Positions 37,413-46,688 are shown, counted from the stretch's first letter. The stretch: DNA of 64,000 bases from Micromonospora radicis (GCF_003583405.1 NZ_QXEC01000025.1:1-64000); one strand, 5' to 3'. Numbers and translations: made by a program. Notes: generated by a model not told the origin, from the letters alone.

Positions 37413-37919
37413 TCAGGGCAGCTCGTCGGCGAGGAGGTCCATCAGCAGGCCGTCGTGCCAGCGGCCGTCGGCACCACGCTCGTACCGACGCAGCAGGCCG
37501 ACCGGGCGGAAGCCCACCTTGGCGTACGCCCGGATCGCGGCGGTGTTCGACGCCGCCGGGTCGATGGTGAAGCGGTGGTGGCCGTGGGCGTCGACCAGGT
37601 GCCGGACCAGGGTACGGATGGCGTCGCCGCCGAGTCCGGCACCGCGTACCGCCGGGTCGAGGAAGATGTCCAGGCTCGCGTGCCGGTAGTCCGGGTCGTC
37701 CTCGGCGAACCACTGGATCGCGCCGACCACCCGGCCGCCATGCTCGATGGCGTACACGGTCAGGTCGTCGTCGGCGAGGTCGGCGGCGACGGCGGCGGCC
37801 AGGTCGTCGTCGCCGCGCCACCAGCGGCGTACCTCCGGTTCGGCCCGGATCGCGGCGAGGGCGGGCACGTCCGCGTCCGTCGCCGGTCGCAACACCACCG
37901 TCCGTCCCCGCAGCAGCAT
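37413..37919 (-). CDS. GNAT N-acetyltransferase (AAC(6')-like)
   Basis: 168 residues from ATG 37919; the open frame extends upstream across the bsaP-like gene. GNAT motifs: TVVLRPATDADVPALAAIRA, VVGAIQWFAEDDPDYRHASL, the acetyl-CoA loop VRGAGLGGDAIRTLVRHLV, and NTAAIRAYAKVGFRPVGLLR. The layout is close to aminoglycoside 6'-acetyltransferase-like GNATs, but many relatives have other substrates. It follows the bsaP-like gene by two bases and may be co-transcribed with bioB. Confidence 0.82.
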   Translation of the reverse strand: MLLRGRTVVLRPATDADVPALAAIRAEPEVRRWWRGDDDLAAAVAADLADDDLTVYAIEHGGRVVGAIQWFAEDDPDYRHASLDIFLDPAVRGAGLGGDAIRTLVRHLVDAHGHHRFTIDPAASNTAAIRAYAKVGFRPVGLLRRYERGADGRWHDGLLMDLLADELP

Positions 37920-37921
37920 GC

Positions 37922-38158
37922 TCAGCCTCGCAACTCGCCGTGCTCCACACAGATCGCCGACCAGCCGACCGGCAGCACCTGCACCTTCATCCGGCGGCGG
38001 CAGTGCGCACAGTAGCGGGGTGGCTCCAGCGCACGCGCCGCCGCGCAGCCGTCGTGCGGACCGGACGCGGCGGCCTCGCCGCACCGGTCGCACCACGGCC
38101 CGGCGGGCACCGGCTGTCGGTCACCCGCCCGCGTCGCGGCGTCGCGCATCGCCGTCAC
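37922..38158 (-). CDS. bsaP: Biotin synthase auxiliary protein BsaP-like
   Basis: 78 residues from GTG 38158 (internal ATG 38149 possible). Two cysteine pairs: WCDRCGEAA and RYCAHCRRR, plus a third Cys region CVEHGE at the end. A protein of this size directly downstream of bioB is the arrangement of mycobacterial Rv1590 (BsaP), which is needed for full BioB activity, probably by supporting its auxiliary Fe-S cluster. The assignment rests on size, cysteines and position, not on an alignment. Confidence 0.7.
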   Translation of the reverse strand: MTAMRDAATRAGDRQPVPAGPWCDRCGEAAASGPHDGCAAARALEPPRYCAHCRRRMKVQVLPVGWSAICVEHGELRG

Positions 38159-38197
38159 AGCATCGCCCTCACAGCATCGCCCTCACAGCGTCGCCGA
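38156..38197. repeat. 14-bp tandem repeat at the bioB 3' end
   Basis: CACAGCATCGCCCT twice and a degenerate third copy. It spans the end of bioB and the start of the bsaP-like gene, including the BioB stop codon. Confidence 0.85.
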
Positions 38198-39178
38198 GAG
38201 CGCCTTGACCGGCATCTTCAGGTCGTCGAGCAGCTTGAGGTCCTCGGTGGCCGGCCGGCCGAGGGTGGTCAGGTAGTTGCCGACGATCACGGCGTTGATG
38301 CCACCGAGCAGCCCGTCGCGGGTACCCAGGTCACCCAGGGTGATCTCCCGGCCGCCCGCGTACCGCAGGATTGTGCGCGGCATGGCCAGCCGGAACGCGG
38401 CGATGGCCCGCAGCGCGTCCTTGCCCTCGACCACCGGCCGGTCACCCAGCGGGGTGCCCGGGCGGGGGTTGAGGAAGTTCAGCGGCACCTCGTGCGGGTC
38501 CAGCTCGGCCAGCTGGGCGGCGAACTCGGCCCGCTGCTCCACCGTCTCGCCGAGGCCGAGGATGCCCCCGCAGCAGACCTCCATGCCGGACTCGCGGACC
38601 ATTCGCAGGGTCTCCCAGCGCTCCTCGAAGGAGTGCGTGGTCACCACGTTCGGGAAGTACGAGCGGCAGGTTTCCAGGTTGTGGTTGTAGCGGTGCACGC
38701 CCATCTCGACCAGCTCGTCGACCTGCTCCTGGGTGAGCATGCCCAGCGAGGCGGCGACCTGGATGTCGACCTCGGCCTTGATTGCCGCGACCCCCTCGCG
38801 CATCTGCTTCATCAGCCGGGCGTCCGGTCCACGCACGGCGGCCACGATGCAGAACTCGGTCGCCCCGGTCGCGGCGGTCTGCCTGGCCGCCTCGACCAGC
38901 GAGGGAATGTCCAGCCAGACCGACCGTACCGGCGAGGCGAACAGCCCGGACTGGGAGCAGAAGTGGCAATCCTCCGGGCAACCGCCGGTCTTCAACGACA
39001 CGATGCCCTCGACCTCGACCTCCGGACCGCACCACCGCATCCGCACCTCGTGGGCGAGTTGGAGCGTGGCGGTCAGGTGCTCGTCGGGAAGGTTCAACAC
39101 CGCGAGGACGCCGGCCTGGTCGAGGCCGACGCCGTTCTCCAGCACCTGGGTCCGGGCCTGGTCGAGGATCTCTGGCAT
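38183..39178 (-). CDS. bioB: Biotin synthase
   Basis: 331 residues from ATG 39178. Radical-SAM cluster motif [11 protein letters not shown] (CxxxCxxC) binds the [4Fe-4S] cluster; the downstream [20 protein letters not shown] region and GGREITLGD carry the conserved ligands of the second cluster (Cys, Cys, Arg). It inserts sulfur into dethiobiotin. Length matches the family. Divergent from bioF with about 215 bases between them, which must hold both promoters. Confidence 0.95.
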   Translation of the reverse strand: MPEILDQARTQVLENGVGLDQAGVLAVLNLPDEHLTATLQLAHEVRMRWCGPEVEVEGIVSLKTGGCPEDCHFCSQSGLFASPVRSVWLDIPSLVEAARQTAATGATEFCIVAAVRGPDARLMKQMREGVAAIKAEVDIQVAASLGMLTQEQVDELVEMGVHRYNHNLETCRSYFPNVVTTHSFEERWETLRMVRESGMEVCCGGILGLGETVEQRAEFAAQLAELDPHEVPLNFLNPRPGTPLGDRPVVEGKDALRAIAAFRLAMPRTILRYAGGREITLGDLGTRDGLLGGINAVIVGNYLTTLGRPATEDLKLLDDLKMPVKALSATL

Positions 39179-39393
39179 GGCTCGTACCCTACAAGGCCGG
39201 TCAGCGGGCGGAAACGAGCGCGGGCGGGCCGCCTCGACGGCGCCGCCGGAGCGCGCGGCGAGCCGTACGGCGCCACGCCGGGGCACCCCGTACGGGTGGT
39301 AACTTCGCCCGGCGGGAACGCCCGACCGGCGGGGTCGTCCGACCGGACGACGACGGCGCAACGGGTGGGAACCGGCAGGAAAGGGACGTGGCG

Positions 39394-40530
39394 GTGGCGG
39401 ACTGGCTGGCGGCGCTGGACCGCCGTGCCGAGTTGCGGGCGAAGGCGGGGCTGACCCGCCGGCTGCATCCGCGTACCGCCGATGACGCCGTGGTCGACCT
39501 GGCCGGCAACGACTACCTGGGGTTGTCCGCGCATCCGGAGGTGGTCGCCGCCGCGGCGAAGGCGCTCGCGGAGTACGGGCTGGGCGCCACCGGCTCGCGG
39601 CTGGTCCGCGGCTCCACCGCCGCCCACCACGCCCTGGAGGACACCCTCGCCGGGTGGCTCGGCACCGACCGGGCCCTGGTCTTCTCCTCCGGTTACCTGG
39701 CCAACCTCGGCGCGATCCGGGCCCTGGTCCGCCCCCGTACGCTGCTGGTCTCCGACGCGCACAACCACGCCAGCCTGATCGACGGTTGCCGGATCTCCGG
39801 TGCGCAGACGGTGGTCACCCCGCACGCCGACGTGACCGCGGTCGCGGCGGCCCTGGCGGCGGCCCCCGGCCAGCCGGCGGTCGTGGTCACCGAGTCCGTC
39901 TTCTCCGTCGACGGTGACCTGGCCCCGCTGACCGAACTGCACGCGGCCGCCCGCGAACACGGTGCGCTGCTGCTGGTCGACGACGCGCACGCGCTCGGCG
40001 TGACCGGTCCCGCCGGTGCCGGTGCGGTGGCCGCCGCCGGGCTGGCCGGCGAACCCGACGTGGTGGTCACCGCCACCCTGTCCAAGGCGTTGGGCGGTGC
40101 CGGTGGGGTGGTGGCGGGCCCGGCCGGGTACGTCCGGCACCTGGTGGAGACCGCCCGGACGTTCATCTACGACACCGCCCTGCCACCGGCGGTGGCCGCC
40201 GGGGTGCGCGCCGCCGTCGAGCTGGCCCAGGCCGGCGACGACCGGCGCGCCGAACTGGTCGAGCGGGCCGCCCACGCGGTGCGTCGGCTGCGCGCCGCCG
40301 GTCTCGACGTGTCCCGTCCCGACGCCGCCGTCGTCTCGGTCACCGCGCCCGGCCCGGAGGCGGCAACCGCCTGGGCCGCCGCCTGCCGGGACCGGGGTGT
40401 GGCGGTGGGTTGTTTCCGGCCACCCTCCACCCCGGACAGCCGTTCCCGGCTGCGGCTGACCGTCAGTGCCGGACCGTCGCGGGCGGAGTTCGACCATGCC
40501 CTGGAGGTCATCGTGGAATGTGCGCCATGA
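39394..40530 (+). CDS. bioF: 8-amino-7-oxononanoate synthase
   Basis: 378 residues from GTG 39394, chosen because AGGAAAGG ends 8 bases upstream; GTG 39388 is in frame too. PLP-dependent alpha-oxoamine synthase: [44 protein letters not shown] and the PLP lysine in [13 protein letters not shown]. It condenses pimeloyl-ACP or -CoA with alanine. Its stop overlaps bioD by four bases. Confidence 0.93.
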   Translation: MADWLAALDRRAELRAKAGLTRRLHPRTADDAVVDLAGNDYLGLSAHPEVVAAAAKALAEYGLGATGSRLVRGSTAAHHALEDTLAGWLGTDRALVFSSGYLANLGAIRALVRPRTLLVSDAHNHASLIDGCRISGAQTVVTPHADVTAVAAALAAAPGQPAVVVTESVFSVDGDLAPLTELHAAAREHGALLLVDDAHALGVTGPAGAGAVAAAGLAGEPDVVVTATLSKALGGAGGVVAGPAGYVRHLVETARTFIYDTALPPAVAAGVRAAVELAQAGDDRRAELVERAAHAVRRLRAAGLDVSRPDAAVVSVTAPGPEAATAWAAACRDRGVAVGCFRPPSTPDSRSRLRLTVSAGPSRAEFDHALEVIVECAP

Positions 40531-41255
40531 CGGATCAGTGGCGGGGACCGGTGCTGGTCACCGGGACCGACACCGAGGTCGGCAAGACCGTGGTGACCGC
40601 GGCGATCACGGCCGCGGCGCAGGCGGCCGGGCTACGGGTCGCGGTGGTCAAACCCGGCCAGACCGGTACGGCCGGCGGTGTGCCCGGCGACGTCGAGGCG
40701 ATCACCCGGCTGGCCGCCCCGATGACCGGCCGTACCCTGGCCGCCTTCCCCGACCCGCTCGCCCCGCTGGCCGCCGCCCGGGTCGCCGACCTGCCGCCGC
40801 TGGAGCTGTACAACGCCGTCGACGCCATCCGCGAGGAGACCGACAAGCACGACCTGGTGCTGGTCGAGGGGGCCGGTGGGCTGCTCGTACCGATGGGGCT
40901 GCGCCCGTCGGGGGAGCCGTGGACGGTAGCCGACCTGGCGGTGTCGCTGGGCGCACCGGCGGTGGTGGTGGCCCGCGCCGGCCTCGGCACCCTGAACCAC
41001 ACCGCGCTCACCCTGGAAGCCCTCGACCGGCGGGCCGTACCGGCCGGGGTGGTGATCGGCGCCTGGCCGGTCGAACCGGAGCTGGTGCACTGGGCCAACC
41101 TCAGCGACCTGCTGCCGAACCTGCTCGGCGCCCTGCCGGCCGGTGCCGGTGCGATGGACCCGGGAGTGTTCCGCCGCTCCGCGCCGGGCTGGCTGACCCC
41201 GGCCCTGTACGGCGTACTCGACGACTGGCGCGCCTGGGCCGACGAGATCAGCTGA
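40527..41255 (+). CDS. bioD: Dethiobiotin synthetase
   Basis: 242 residues from ATG 40527 (ATGA overlap). P-loop GTDTEVGKT at residues about 12-20, VVKPGQTG and VEGAGGLLVPM are the ATP and DAPA site motifs. It closes the ureido ring, giving the substrate of BioB. bioA is not in the window, so that gene must lie elsewhere. Confidence 0.93.
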   Translation: MTDQWRGPVLVTGTDTEVGKTVVTAAITAAAQAAGLRVAVVKPGQTGTAGGVPGDVEAITRLAAPMTGRTLAAFPDPLAPLAAARVADLPPLELYNAVDAIREETDKHDLVLVEGAGGLLVPMGLRPSGEPWTVADLAVSLGAPAVVVARAGLGTLNHTALTLEALDRRAVPAGVVIGAWPVEPELVHWANLSDLLPNLLGALPAGAGAMDPGVFRRSAPGWLTPALYGVLDDWRAWADEIS

Positions 41256-41267
41256 AGCACTCCGGCG

Positions 41268-42482
41268 TCAGCGGCGGACCACGAAGGCGTCCGGCATCCG
41301 GAAGGTGAGGTTGTCCGGGCACCAGGGGGCGCGCACCACCCGTACCCCGGCCAGCAGCGGTGCGGCCTCGGCCACCAGCGTGCCGGCTTCCATCCGGGCG
41401 AGTTGGTCGCCGACACAGCGGTGTACGCCCGCCCCGAAGGCCAGGTGCCGGCGCGATCCGCGTTGCCCCGGCCGGAACTCGTCCGGCGACTCCACGGTCA
41501 CCGGATCGCGTCCGGCCCGGGCCAGCCACAGCACCAGGCTGGTACCGGCCGGCACCGCGGTCCCGCCCAGCGTGGTGTCGACGGCGGCGACCCGGCGCCA
41601 GGTGACGATCGGCGGTTCCAGCCGCAGCCCCTCCTCGACCACGTCGGCGACGTGCACCGAGCCGTCGCGCAGCCCGGCCAGCACCGCCGCTTCTCCGGTG
41701 AGCCGGTGCATCAGCAGGGTGAGGAACTGTGAGGTGGTCTCCTGCCCGGCGACCAGCAGGAAGAACAACGCGCCGACGACCACGTCGGGCGGGTGCCCGG
41801 CGGCCCGCAGGGCTGCGGCCAGGCCGCCGCCGGTGGCCGCGAACTCCCGCAGTACCCGGTGGAAGCGGCCCACCTCGGCGGCGAGCAGCTGCTGCCGGTC
41901 GGGGTCCAGCGGCGCCCAGAACAGCTCCAGGGCCGCGCGGGCGAACGCCTTCACCGCCGCGACCGGCGCGTCGGGCAGCTCGACCAGCCGGGCCAGGACC
42001 AGCAGCGGCAGGTCGGCGGAGAGGCCCGCGTGCAGGTCGACCGGTGCGCCGGTGTCCAGGGTGGCGGTCAGCTCGGCGACCCGCTGGCGGACCAGCGCGG
42101 CCAGCCAGTCCCGTTGGGCGGCCACCCGGGTCGGGTGCAGGGCGTCGGCGACCAGGGCACGGATCCCCGGATGGCTGGCGCCGCCGTTGTTGGCCAGCGT
42201 CGGCGGCAGCCGGAACCGGTGCGTGGCGAGGATCCGCAGCGCGGCCACCGGCATCGGGGTGACCGCGTCCAGCGCGTTGTCCGGCCGGAACGTGACCGGG
42301 TCGGTGAGTACCTGCCGGACCAGCGCGTGCCGGGTCACCAGCAGGTGTTCGCCGCCCACCCGGTCGGCGACGCGGGCCACGTCGGGCCAACCGGACACGC
42401 CGCGGTCGGCTTCGGACACGCCGCGGCCGGCCCCGGCGTCGTCGGTGGTCGCCCGGACCTGCTCCCAGCTGCGGAACAGCAC
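41268..42482 (-). CDS. Cytochrome P450
   Basis: 404 residues. The I-helix AGQETTS, the K-helix EGLR (ExxR) and the haem loop FGAGVHRCVGDQLARME with the proximal Cys are all intact. Soluble, no membrane anchor. It ends 13 bases from the end of bioD on the opposite strand. No ferredoxin gene is adjacent. The substrate is unknown; a BioI-like role making pimelate for biotin synthesis is possible but only suggested by position. Confidence 0.92.
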   Translation of the reverse strand: MLFRSWEQVRATTDDAGAGRGVSEADRGVSGWPDVARVADRVGGEHLLVTRHALVRQVLTDPVTFRPDNALDAVTPMPVAALRILATHRFRLPPTLANNGGASHPGIRALVADALHPTRVAAQRDWLAALVRQRVAELTATLDTGAPVDLHAGLSADLPLLVLARLVELPDAPVAAVKAFARAALELFWAPLDPDRQQLLAAEVGRFHRVLREFAATGGGLAAALRAAGHPPDVVVGALFFLLVAGQETTSQFLTLLMHRLTGEAAVLAGLRDGSVHVADVVEEGLRLEPPIVTWRRVAAVDTTLGGTAVPAGTSLVLWLARAGRDPVTVESPDEFRPGQRGSRRHLAFGAGVHRCVGDQLARMEAGTLVAEAAPLLAGVRVVRAPWCPDNLTFRMPDAFVVRR

Positions 42483-42491
42483 GGCGTCACG

Positions 42492-43175
42492 CTAGTCGGC
42501 CGCTTTGGGGCGCCCCGCGCGCAGCTGCCACACGGTGGTGCGCTTCACCCGTACGCTCTCCAGCGCCTCGGTGACCGGCACGTCGTACGCGGCCAGTTCG
42601 TCGAAGCGGTCCCGCGGCAGGAAGGCCCGGCCGGGATCGCCGACCAGCACCCGCGCCCCGTCCCGGGCGGCGCGCAGCAGGAACCGCAGCACCCGGTTGG
42701 CCATCGCCGCGCTGTAGAACACGTCACCGGCGAGGACCACCTCGGCGTCGCCCGCGTCGGCGTCCAGGATGTCGCCGAGTTCGGCGTCGACGCGTACCCC
42801 GTTGGCGTCGGCGTTGAGCGCGACGGCCGCGACGGCCAGTTCGTCGACCTCCACCGCGCGCACGGCGGCGGCACCGGCCCGGGCGGCGGCGATGGCGACC
42901 AGCCCGGATCCGGAGGCCAGGTCGAGCACCCGCCGGCCGGCGACCAGCTGCGGGTGGTCGGTGACGTGGCGGGCGAGCCCCTGGCCGCCGGCCCAGGCGA
43001 AGGCCCAGAAGGGCGGTGGGCGGTCGGTGCTGAACTCACCCTCGGTCAGCTCCCACAGGCCGATCGGCTCGTCCGCCTGGTGCAGCCGCACCTCGGGTAC
43101 GAACGCGACGGGCGTGAGTCGGGCGTGCAACTGGACGAAGGCGGTGGAGAGTGCGGACACCCGGTGATTGTCCAT
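42492..43175 (-). CDS. Class I SAM-dependent methyltransferase
   Basis: 227 residues from ATG 43175. Motif I is VLDLASGSGLVAIAAARAG, then VRAVEVDELAVAA and VVLAGDVFYSAAMANRVLRF. The FWAFAWAGGQGLARHV stretch is typical of the nicotinamide N-methyltransferase / ETF-beta lysine methyltransferase-like group. Nine bases separate its stop from the P450 start. Target unknown. Confidence 0.85.
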   Translation of the reverse strand: MDNHRVSALSTAFVQLHARLTPVAFVPEVRLHQADEPIGLWELTEGEFSTDRPPPFWAFAWAGGQGLARHVTDHPQLVAGRRVLDLASGSGLVAIAAARAGAAAVRAVEVDELAVAAVALNADANGVRVDAELGDILDADAGDAEVVLAGDVFYSAAMANRVLRFLLRAARDGARVLVGDPGRAFLPRDRFDELAAYDVPVTEALESVRVKRTTVWQLRAGRPKAAD

Positions 43176-43226
43176 CGGGCTCGCCGACGGCGTGTCGCGG
43201 GTGTCGGGTGACCGGTTCAATACCGT

Positions 43227-43254
43227 CTGTGAAAAGGGGCATCTCGCTTCACAG
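43227..43254. promoter_or_regulatory. Inverted repeat in the secreted-protein promoter region
   Basis: CTGTGAA (43227-43233) and TTCACAG (43248-43254), 14 bases apart, about 80 bases upstream of the secreted-protein start. Possible operator; unproven. Confidence 0.35.
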
Positions 43255-43335
43255 TACGTGCGAACACGCCCGTCTACCGGGTGGTCTCCGGCGCTCCTAG
43301 CGTTGCCAATGGAGACGACCAACGGAGGACAGATC

Positions 43336-44265
43336 GTGAAGAGGCTGTGGCGCGGGACGCTACGGATCGGTGTGGTGCTGGCCTGTCTCACCGGAGTGGA
43401 CATCGCCCTGGCGACACCGGCGCAGGCGGCGTTCGCCACCGAACTCAGCGGTGTGCCCGACCAGTTCACCGCCGGCGGGCGGGTGGCGACGGTCTCCGCG
43501 GTGGTGTCCCGCACGGACCAGGGGGGCTGCCTCAAGGTGCGCTGGTCGATGGTGCTGGCGGTGCAGGGGCTGCGGCTGGACCAGGTGCGGGTGGACCGGA
43601 TCGAGGAGACCGGATCGTTCCCGGTGGAGGTCCGTGTCGACGGTGACGCGGCGCGGTTGACCGACCGTCAGCTGGACCCGGGCACGCTCTGCCCGGGCCG
43701 TACGGTGACTGCGCAGTACCGGATCGCGATCGTCGGGGAGGTCGACCAGGGCCGGATCAGCCTGGCCGCCGAGGCGTACGACCAGAACCTGCAACTGTTG
43801 TCCCGTCAGGCGGCGACGCGGGAGGTGGTCGGCCGGCGTGCCGCGGCACCGCCGACGACCGCGGCGCCGACCCCGAGTTCGGTGCCGACGGTGGACCCGG
43901 CGGAGGAGCCGGCCGAGGTGCCGACGGTGGACCCGGCCGACGAGGAGACCGACGCGACCGACGACGACGCCGGGGCCGGGGGCGGGGCGGCGGACCCGCC
44001 GGCCGCGGGTGCGGCCGGTAACGTCACGCAGTCCGGCACCGGGATCGGCCTGACCGAGGCGGCCTTCCTCCTCGGTGGTCTGCTGCTCTTCCTCGGCGTC
44101 GGCCTGTTGATGCGGCTGCGGCAGTTGACCCGCGAACCGGAGGTCGCCGAGGGGGTCGCTACCGCCGCGGGGGTCGCTACCGGCCCGGTCGCTGAGTGGC
44201 AGGGGCCGGGCGGGGAGTGGGAGCGCCAGCCGGACCGACGGCGGTGGCGTACCGTGCCCCGCTGA
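43336..44265 (+). CDS. Secreted, membrane-anchored protein of unknown function
   Basis: 309 residues from GTG 43336, with GGAGG at 43324-43328. A signal peptide ends at ATPAQAA. A beta-rich domain (about 35-165) has two cysteines (GGCLKVRW, GTLCPGRT) that could pair. A Pro/Thr/Asp/Glu-rich linker with the VPTVDPA repeat follows, then one membrane helix (AAFLLGGLLLFLGVGLLM) and a short cytoplasmic tail. Type I membrane topology. No family recognised. Confidence 0.75.
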   Translation: MKRLWRGTLRIGVVLACLTGVDIALATPAQAAFATELSGVPDQFTAGGRVATVSAVVSRTDQGGCLKVRWSMVLAVQGLRLDQVRVDRIEETGSFPVEVRVDGDAARLTDRQLDPGTLCPGRTVTAQYRIAIVGEVDQGRISLAAEAYDQNLQLLSRQAATREVVGRRAAAPPTTAAPTPSSVPTVDPAEEPAEVPTVDPADEETDATDDDAGAGGGAADPPAAGAAGNVTQSGTGIGLTEAAFLLGGLLLFLGVGLLMRLRQLTREPEVAEGVATAAGVATGPVAEWQGPGGEWERQPDRRRWRTVPR

Positions 44266-44290
44266 GCGGGGGCGGACCGGCCCGGTGGTG

Positions 44291-44866
44291 TCACGGCGCC
44301 CAGTCGGGGTCGCGGCCGAAGGCGGCGATGAGCCGGTCCTGCTCTCCGGCGGCGGTGGAGACGTCCACCTCGGGGCGGACCAGTCCGTTGCGCTGGTAGC
44401 TGTCGACCTGTCCGCTGAACCAGCGGGCGCACTCGGCGACCGCACCCGGGTCCAGTCCCGGGTCGGCGCCGATCGCCACGGCGAGGTCCCAGCCGTGGAC
44501 CAGGTGTTCGGCGATCAGCTGCCGCAGATACTCCTCGGCCGGGGTGTCTCCGGCCGACAGGTGCACGGTGCCGTCGAGGGCGCCGGGCCGGTTGGCGGCC
44601 AGTTCGGCCTGTGCCGCCGCGTCCCGGGCCGCCTCGGCCGGGTCGGCGCCCAGCTGGTCGCCGTCGTACCGGTCGCCGACCTCGGCGATGGTCCGACCGG
44701 CGAGCAGGGCGACGCTCCACCGGTCCTCGCCGACCACGTGGTTGACCAGGGTGCGCACGTTCCATTCGGCGCACGGGGTGGGCGCCGACCACTGCGCGGG
44801 GTCGACCTGTCCCACCCGGTCGGTGAACTCGGCCACGCTGCGCCGGTACGTCTCCAGCAGGTCCAT
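44291..44866 (-). CDS. TIGR03086-type mycothiol-dependent (DinB-fold) protein
   Basis: 191 residues. WSAPTPCAEWNVRTLVNHVV at the N-terminus and the C-terminal LIAEHLVHGWDLA carry the His residues that bind a metal in the mycothiol-dependent maleylpyruvate isomerase N-terminal fold. Such proteins act in mycothiol-linked detoxification; the reaction here is unknown. The TetR regulator just upstream on the same strand could control it. Confidence 0.85.
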   Translation of the reverse strand: MDLLETYRRSVAEFTDRVGQVDPAQWSAPTPCAEWNVRTLVNHVVGEDRWSVALLAGRTIAEVGDRYDGDQLGADPAEAARDAAAQAELAANRPGALDGTVHLSAGDTPAEEYLRQLIAEHLVHGWDLAVAIGADPGLDPGAVAECARWFSGQVDSYQRNGLVRPEVDVSTAAGEQDRLIAAFGRDPDWAP

Positions 44867-44927
44867 GGCGTCATTGTCGCGGGCGGCGGCGGGGGTGCGG
44901 AGCGGTTCGCCGCAGGCGCCCGCGGGC

Positions 44928-45539
44928 TCAGTCCAGCTGTGCGGGGTCGAGCCCGAGTTCGCGGGCGGTCACCAGGCGGATCCACTCGGCGAACTGCCGG
45001 CGGGAGATCACCCGCTCGTGCACCGCCAGCTGGACCGCCAGGCCGTCCATCACCGCGCTGATCCGCCAGGCCGCGCCCGCCGGGTCCGCGCACTCGAAGA
45101 CGCCGTCGCGGACCCCGTCGGAGATCACCGTGGCGAGGTCCTGCCGCCAGCGCAGGTCGAGCTTGCGGGAGACCTTCTCCAGTTCCGGGGTACGCAGCGA
45201 CTCGGCCCAGCCGTCGATCCACATCGACCAGGACGTGGGCCGCCCGGCGGGGGTGTAGAGGCGCAGGATGCGCCGCAGCTTGGTCAGCGGCGGGGCACTG
45301 GACCGGGTCACCGCGTCCAGTCGGGCCAGATCCTGCTCCACGGCGTACGCGAACGCCTGGGCGAGCAGCCGTTCCTTGGTGGCGAAGTGGTAGAAGACCA
45401 GTGCCTGGCTCACGCCGGCGGCCTGCGCCACATCCGCCGTGCGGGTGTTCGCCAGCCCGCGCTCCACGATCACGTCACATGCGGTGCGCAGCAGGGCATC
45501 CAGGCGGATTTCGGCCGCACGTCTCGTCACGTTCGTCAC
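44928..45539 (-). CDS. TetR/AcrR family regulator
   Basis: 203 residues. N-terminal helix-turn-helix: AADVIVERGL region followed by TRTADVAQAAGVSQALVFYH and FATKERLLAQAFAYAV. The C-terminal ligand domain (WSMWIDGWAESLRTPELEKV) is of the BetI-like type. 61 bases upstream of the TIGR03086 gene and on the same strand. Confidence 0.88.
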   Translation of the reverse strand: MTNVTRRAAEIRLDALLRTACDVIVERGLANTRTADVAQAAGVSQALVFYHFATKERLLAQAFAYAVEQDLARLDAVTRSSAPPLTKLRRILRLYTPAGRPTSWSMWIDGWAESLRTPELEKVSRKLDLRWRQDLATVISDGVRDGVFECADPAGAAWRISAVMDGLAVQLAVHERVISRRQFAEWIRLVTARELGLDPAQLD

Positions 45540-45756
45540 CGTAGCCCATCGAAACGGATACGGCCTGTCACCAAGGCCTAGTTGATCTGGCTCGCGACAG
45601 TCAGAAGGCGGACAGTTGCCTCGGGTGAAGGTCCGTCCGTCGACCTTTCACATTCCTGGCCCGCGTTCTTTGGGCGAGTCCCGGCAGGTCAAGCCGCCCA
45701 TCCTCCTAGGAAGATCTAAGCGGGGTGGTCCGGGACTCGCCACGGGCGTACCCGAT

Positions 45757-45786
45757 TTGGCAACCGTTCCCCGACTCGGCTAAAGT
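45757..45786 (+). promoter_or_regulatory. Promoter of the first tRNA cluster
   Basis: -35 TTGGCA (45757-45762), 18-base spacer, -10 TAAAGT (45781-45786), 33 bases upstream of tRNA-Gly. A good match to the housekeeping sigma consensus. The 180 bases upstream hold no gene. Confidence 0.7.
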
Positions 45787-45818
45787 TCTCATCCGTCACC
45801 GGGAACACTCGGGGGCAT

Positions 45819-45891
45819 GCGGACGTAGCGCAGTTGGTAGCGCATCACCTTGCCAAGGTGAGGGTCGCGGGTTCGAGTCCCGTCGTCCGCT
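45819..45891 (+). tRNA. tRNA-Gly (GCC)
   Basis: 73 nt. Acceptor GCGGACG pairs with CGTCCGC, anticodon loop TTGCCAA reads GCC, T arm GGGTTCGAGTCCC. CCA is not encoded. Confidence 0.95.
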
Positions 45892-45925
45892 CGGAGCTGC
45901 CGCCACGCGTGACGGGGGCAACCTC

Positions 45926-45996
45926 GGTGGGGTGGCCGAGAGGCGAGGCAACGGCCTGCAAAGCCGTGTACGCGGGTTCAAATCCCGTCCCCACCT
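45926..45996 (+). tRNA. tRNA-Cys (GCA)
   Basis: 71 nt. Acceptor GGTGGGG pairs with CCCCACC, anticodon loop CTGCAAA reads GCA, T arm GGGTTCAAATCCC. CCA is not encoded. Confidence 0.95.
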
Positions 45997-46009
45997 CGGT
46001 AAAGAGCAA

Positions 46010-46084
46010 GGGCGATTGGCGCAGTGGGAGCGCGCTTCCTTGACACGGAAGAGGTCACTGGTTCAAACCCAGTATCGCCCACCA
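46010..46084 (+). tRNA. tRNA-Val (GAC), copy 1
   Basis: 75 nt with encoded CCA. Acceptor GGGCGAT pairs with ATCGCCC, anticodon loop TTGACAC reads GAC. Identical to copy 2 at 46728. Confidence 0.95.
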
Positions 46085-46099
46085 GTTCGATGATCAGTT

Positions 46100-46133
46100 G
46101 AAGCCCGCTACCGGTGTTCCGGTGGCGGGCTTC
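46100..46133 (+). terminator. Terminator of the first tRNA cluster
   Basis: 15-bp stem (46100-46114 with 46119-46133, one G-U pair), TGTT loop, 16 bases after the tRNA-Val CCA. Confidence 0.85.
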
Positions 46134-46193
46134 CTGTCTTGCGCGAGCGGCGTCAGGCTGACCCTGGCCCCGATCAGCTCCGTCGGCCGCCGG

Positions 46194-46463
46194 TCACAGC
46201 GGCGGCGCCACGTCCCGACGCTCCTCGACCCGGCGGTACTGCGCGGGCTCCTCGACGCGGCGGTACTCCGCCGGCTCCTCGGTGGTGGCGACCACCTGCC
46301 GGCGGCGCCCCCAGACCAGCTGGGTCATGATCAGGCCGACCACGCCCGCCGCCATCAGGATCCAGCCGACCACCGTCAGGTCGAGACCGCCGATGCTGGC
46401 GTTGACCGCGAAGGTGAGGATCGCGCCTACCGCGAGCAGAAAGATGCTGGTTCCGATACCCAT
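46194..46463 (-). CDS. Small DUF6458-type membrane protein
   Basis: 89 residues from ATG 46463 with AAGGAGG upstream. Two membrane helices (SIFLLAVGAILTFAVNAS and VVGWILMAAGVVGLIMTQLV) then a cytoplasmic tail with a repeated YRRVEEPA motif. Matches the DUF6458 family by size and plan. Function unknown. It is wedged between the two tRNA groups on the other strand. Confidence 0.82.
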   Translation of the reverse strand: MGIGTSIFLLAVGAILTFAVNASIGGLDLTVVGWILMAAGVVGLIMTQLVWGRRRQVVATTEEPAEYRRVEEPAQYRRVEERRDVAPPL

Positions 46464-46615
46464 GACAGCCTCCTTTTCCCAGGGATGCGGTGTGCTGTCG
46501 AGAAGGGTCTGTACCCCGCCGGTGACCGGCGCAACCACCGACGGTGTGGGGCCGGCGCCCCGGGCGATCTTGCCATCGGGTACAGTTGGCCCGTCCCCGG
46601 CGGTACGCGGGGCAG

Positions 46616-46688
46616 GCGGACGTAGCGCAGCTGGTAGCGCATCACCTTGCCAAGGTGAGGGTCGCGGGTTCGAATCCCGTCGTCCGCT
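46616..46688 (+). tRNA. tRNA-Gly (GCC), copy 2
   Basis: 73 nt; differs from the copy at 45819 by single bases in the D loop and T loop (GAATCC for GAGTCC). Anticodon GCC. CCA is not encoded. Confidence 0.95.

Noticed and set aside
42483-43600. Long N-terminal extension of the methyltransferase upstream of 43175
   Set aside because: It would overlap the promoter and start of the divergent secreted-protein gene and lacks family-like sequence.
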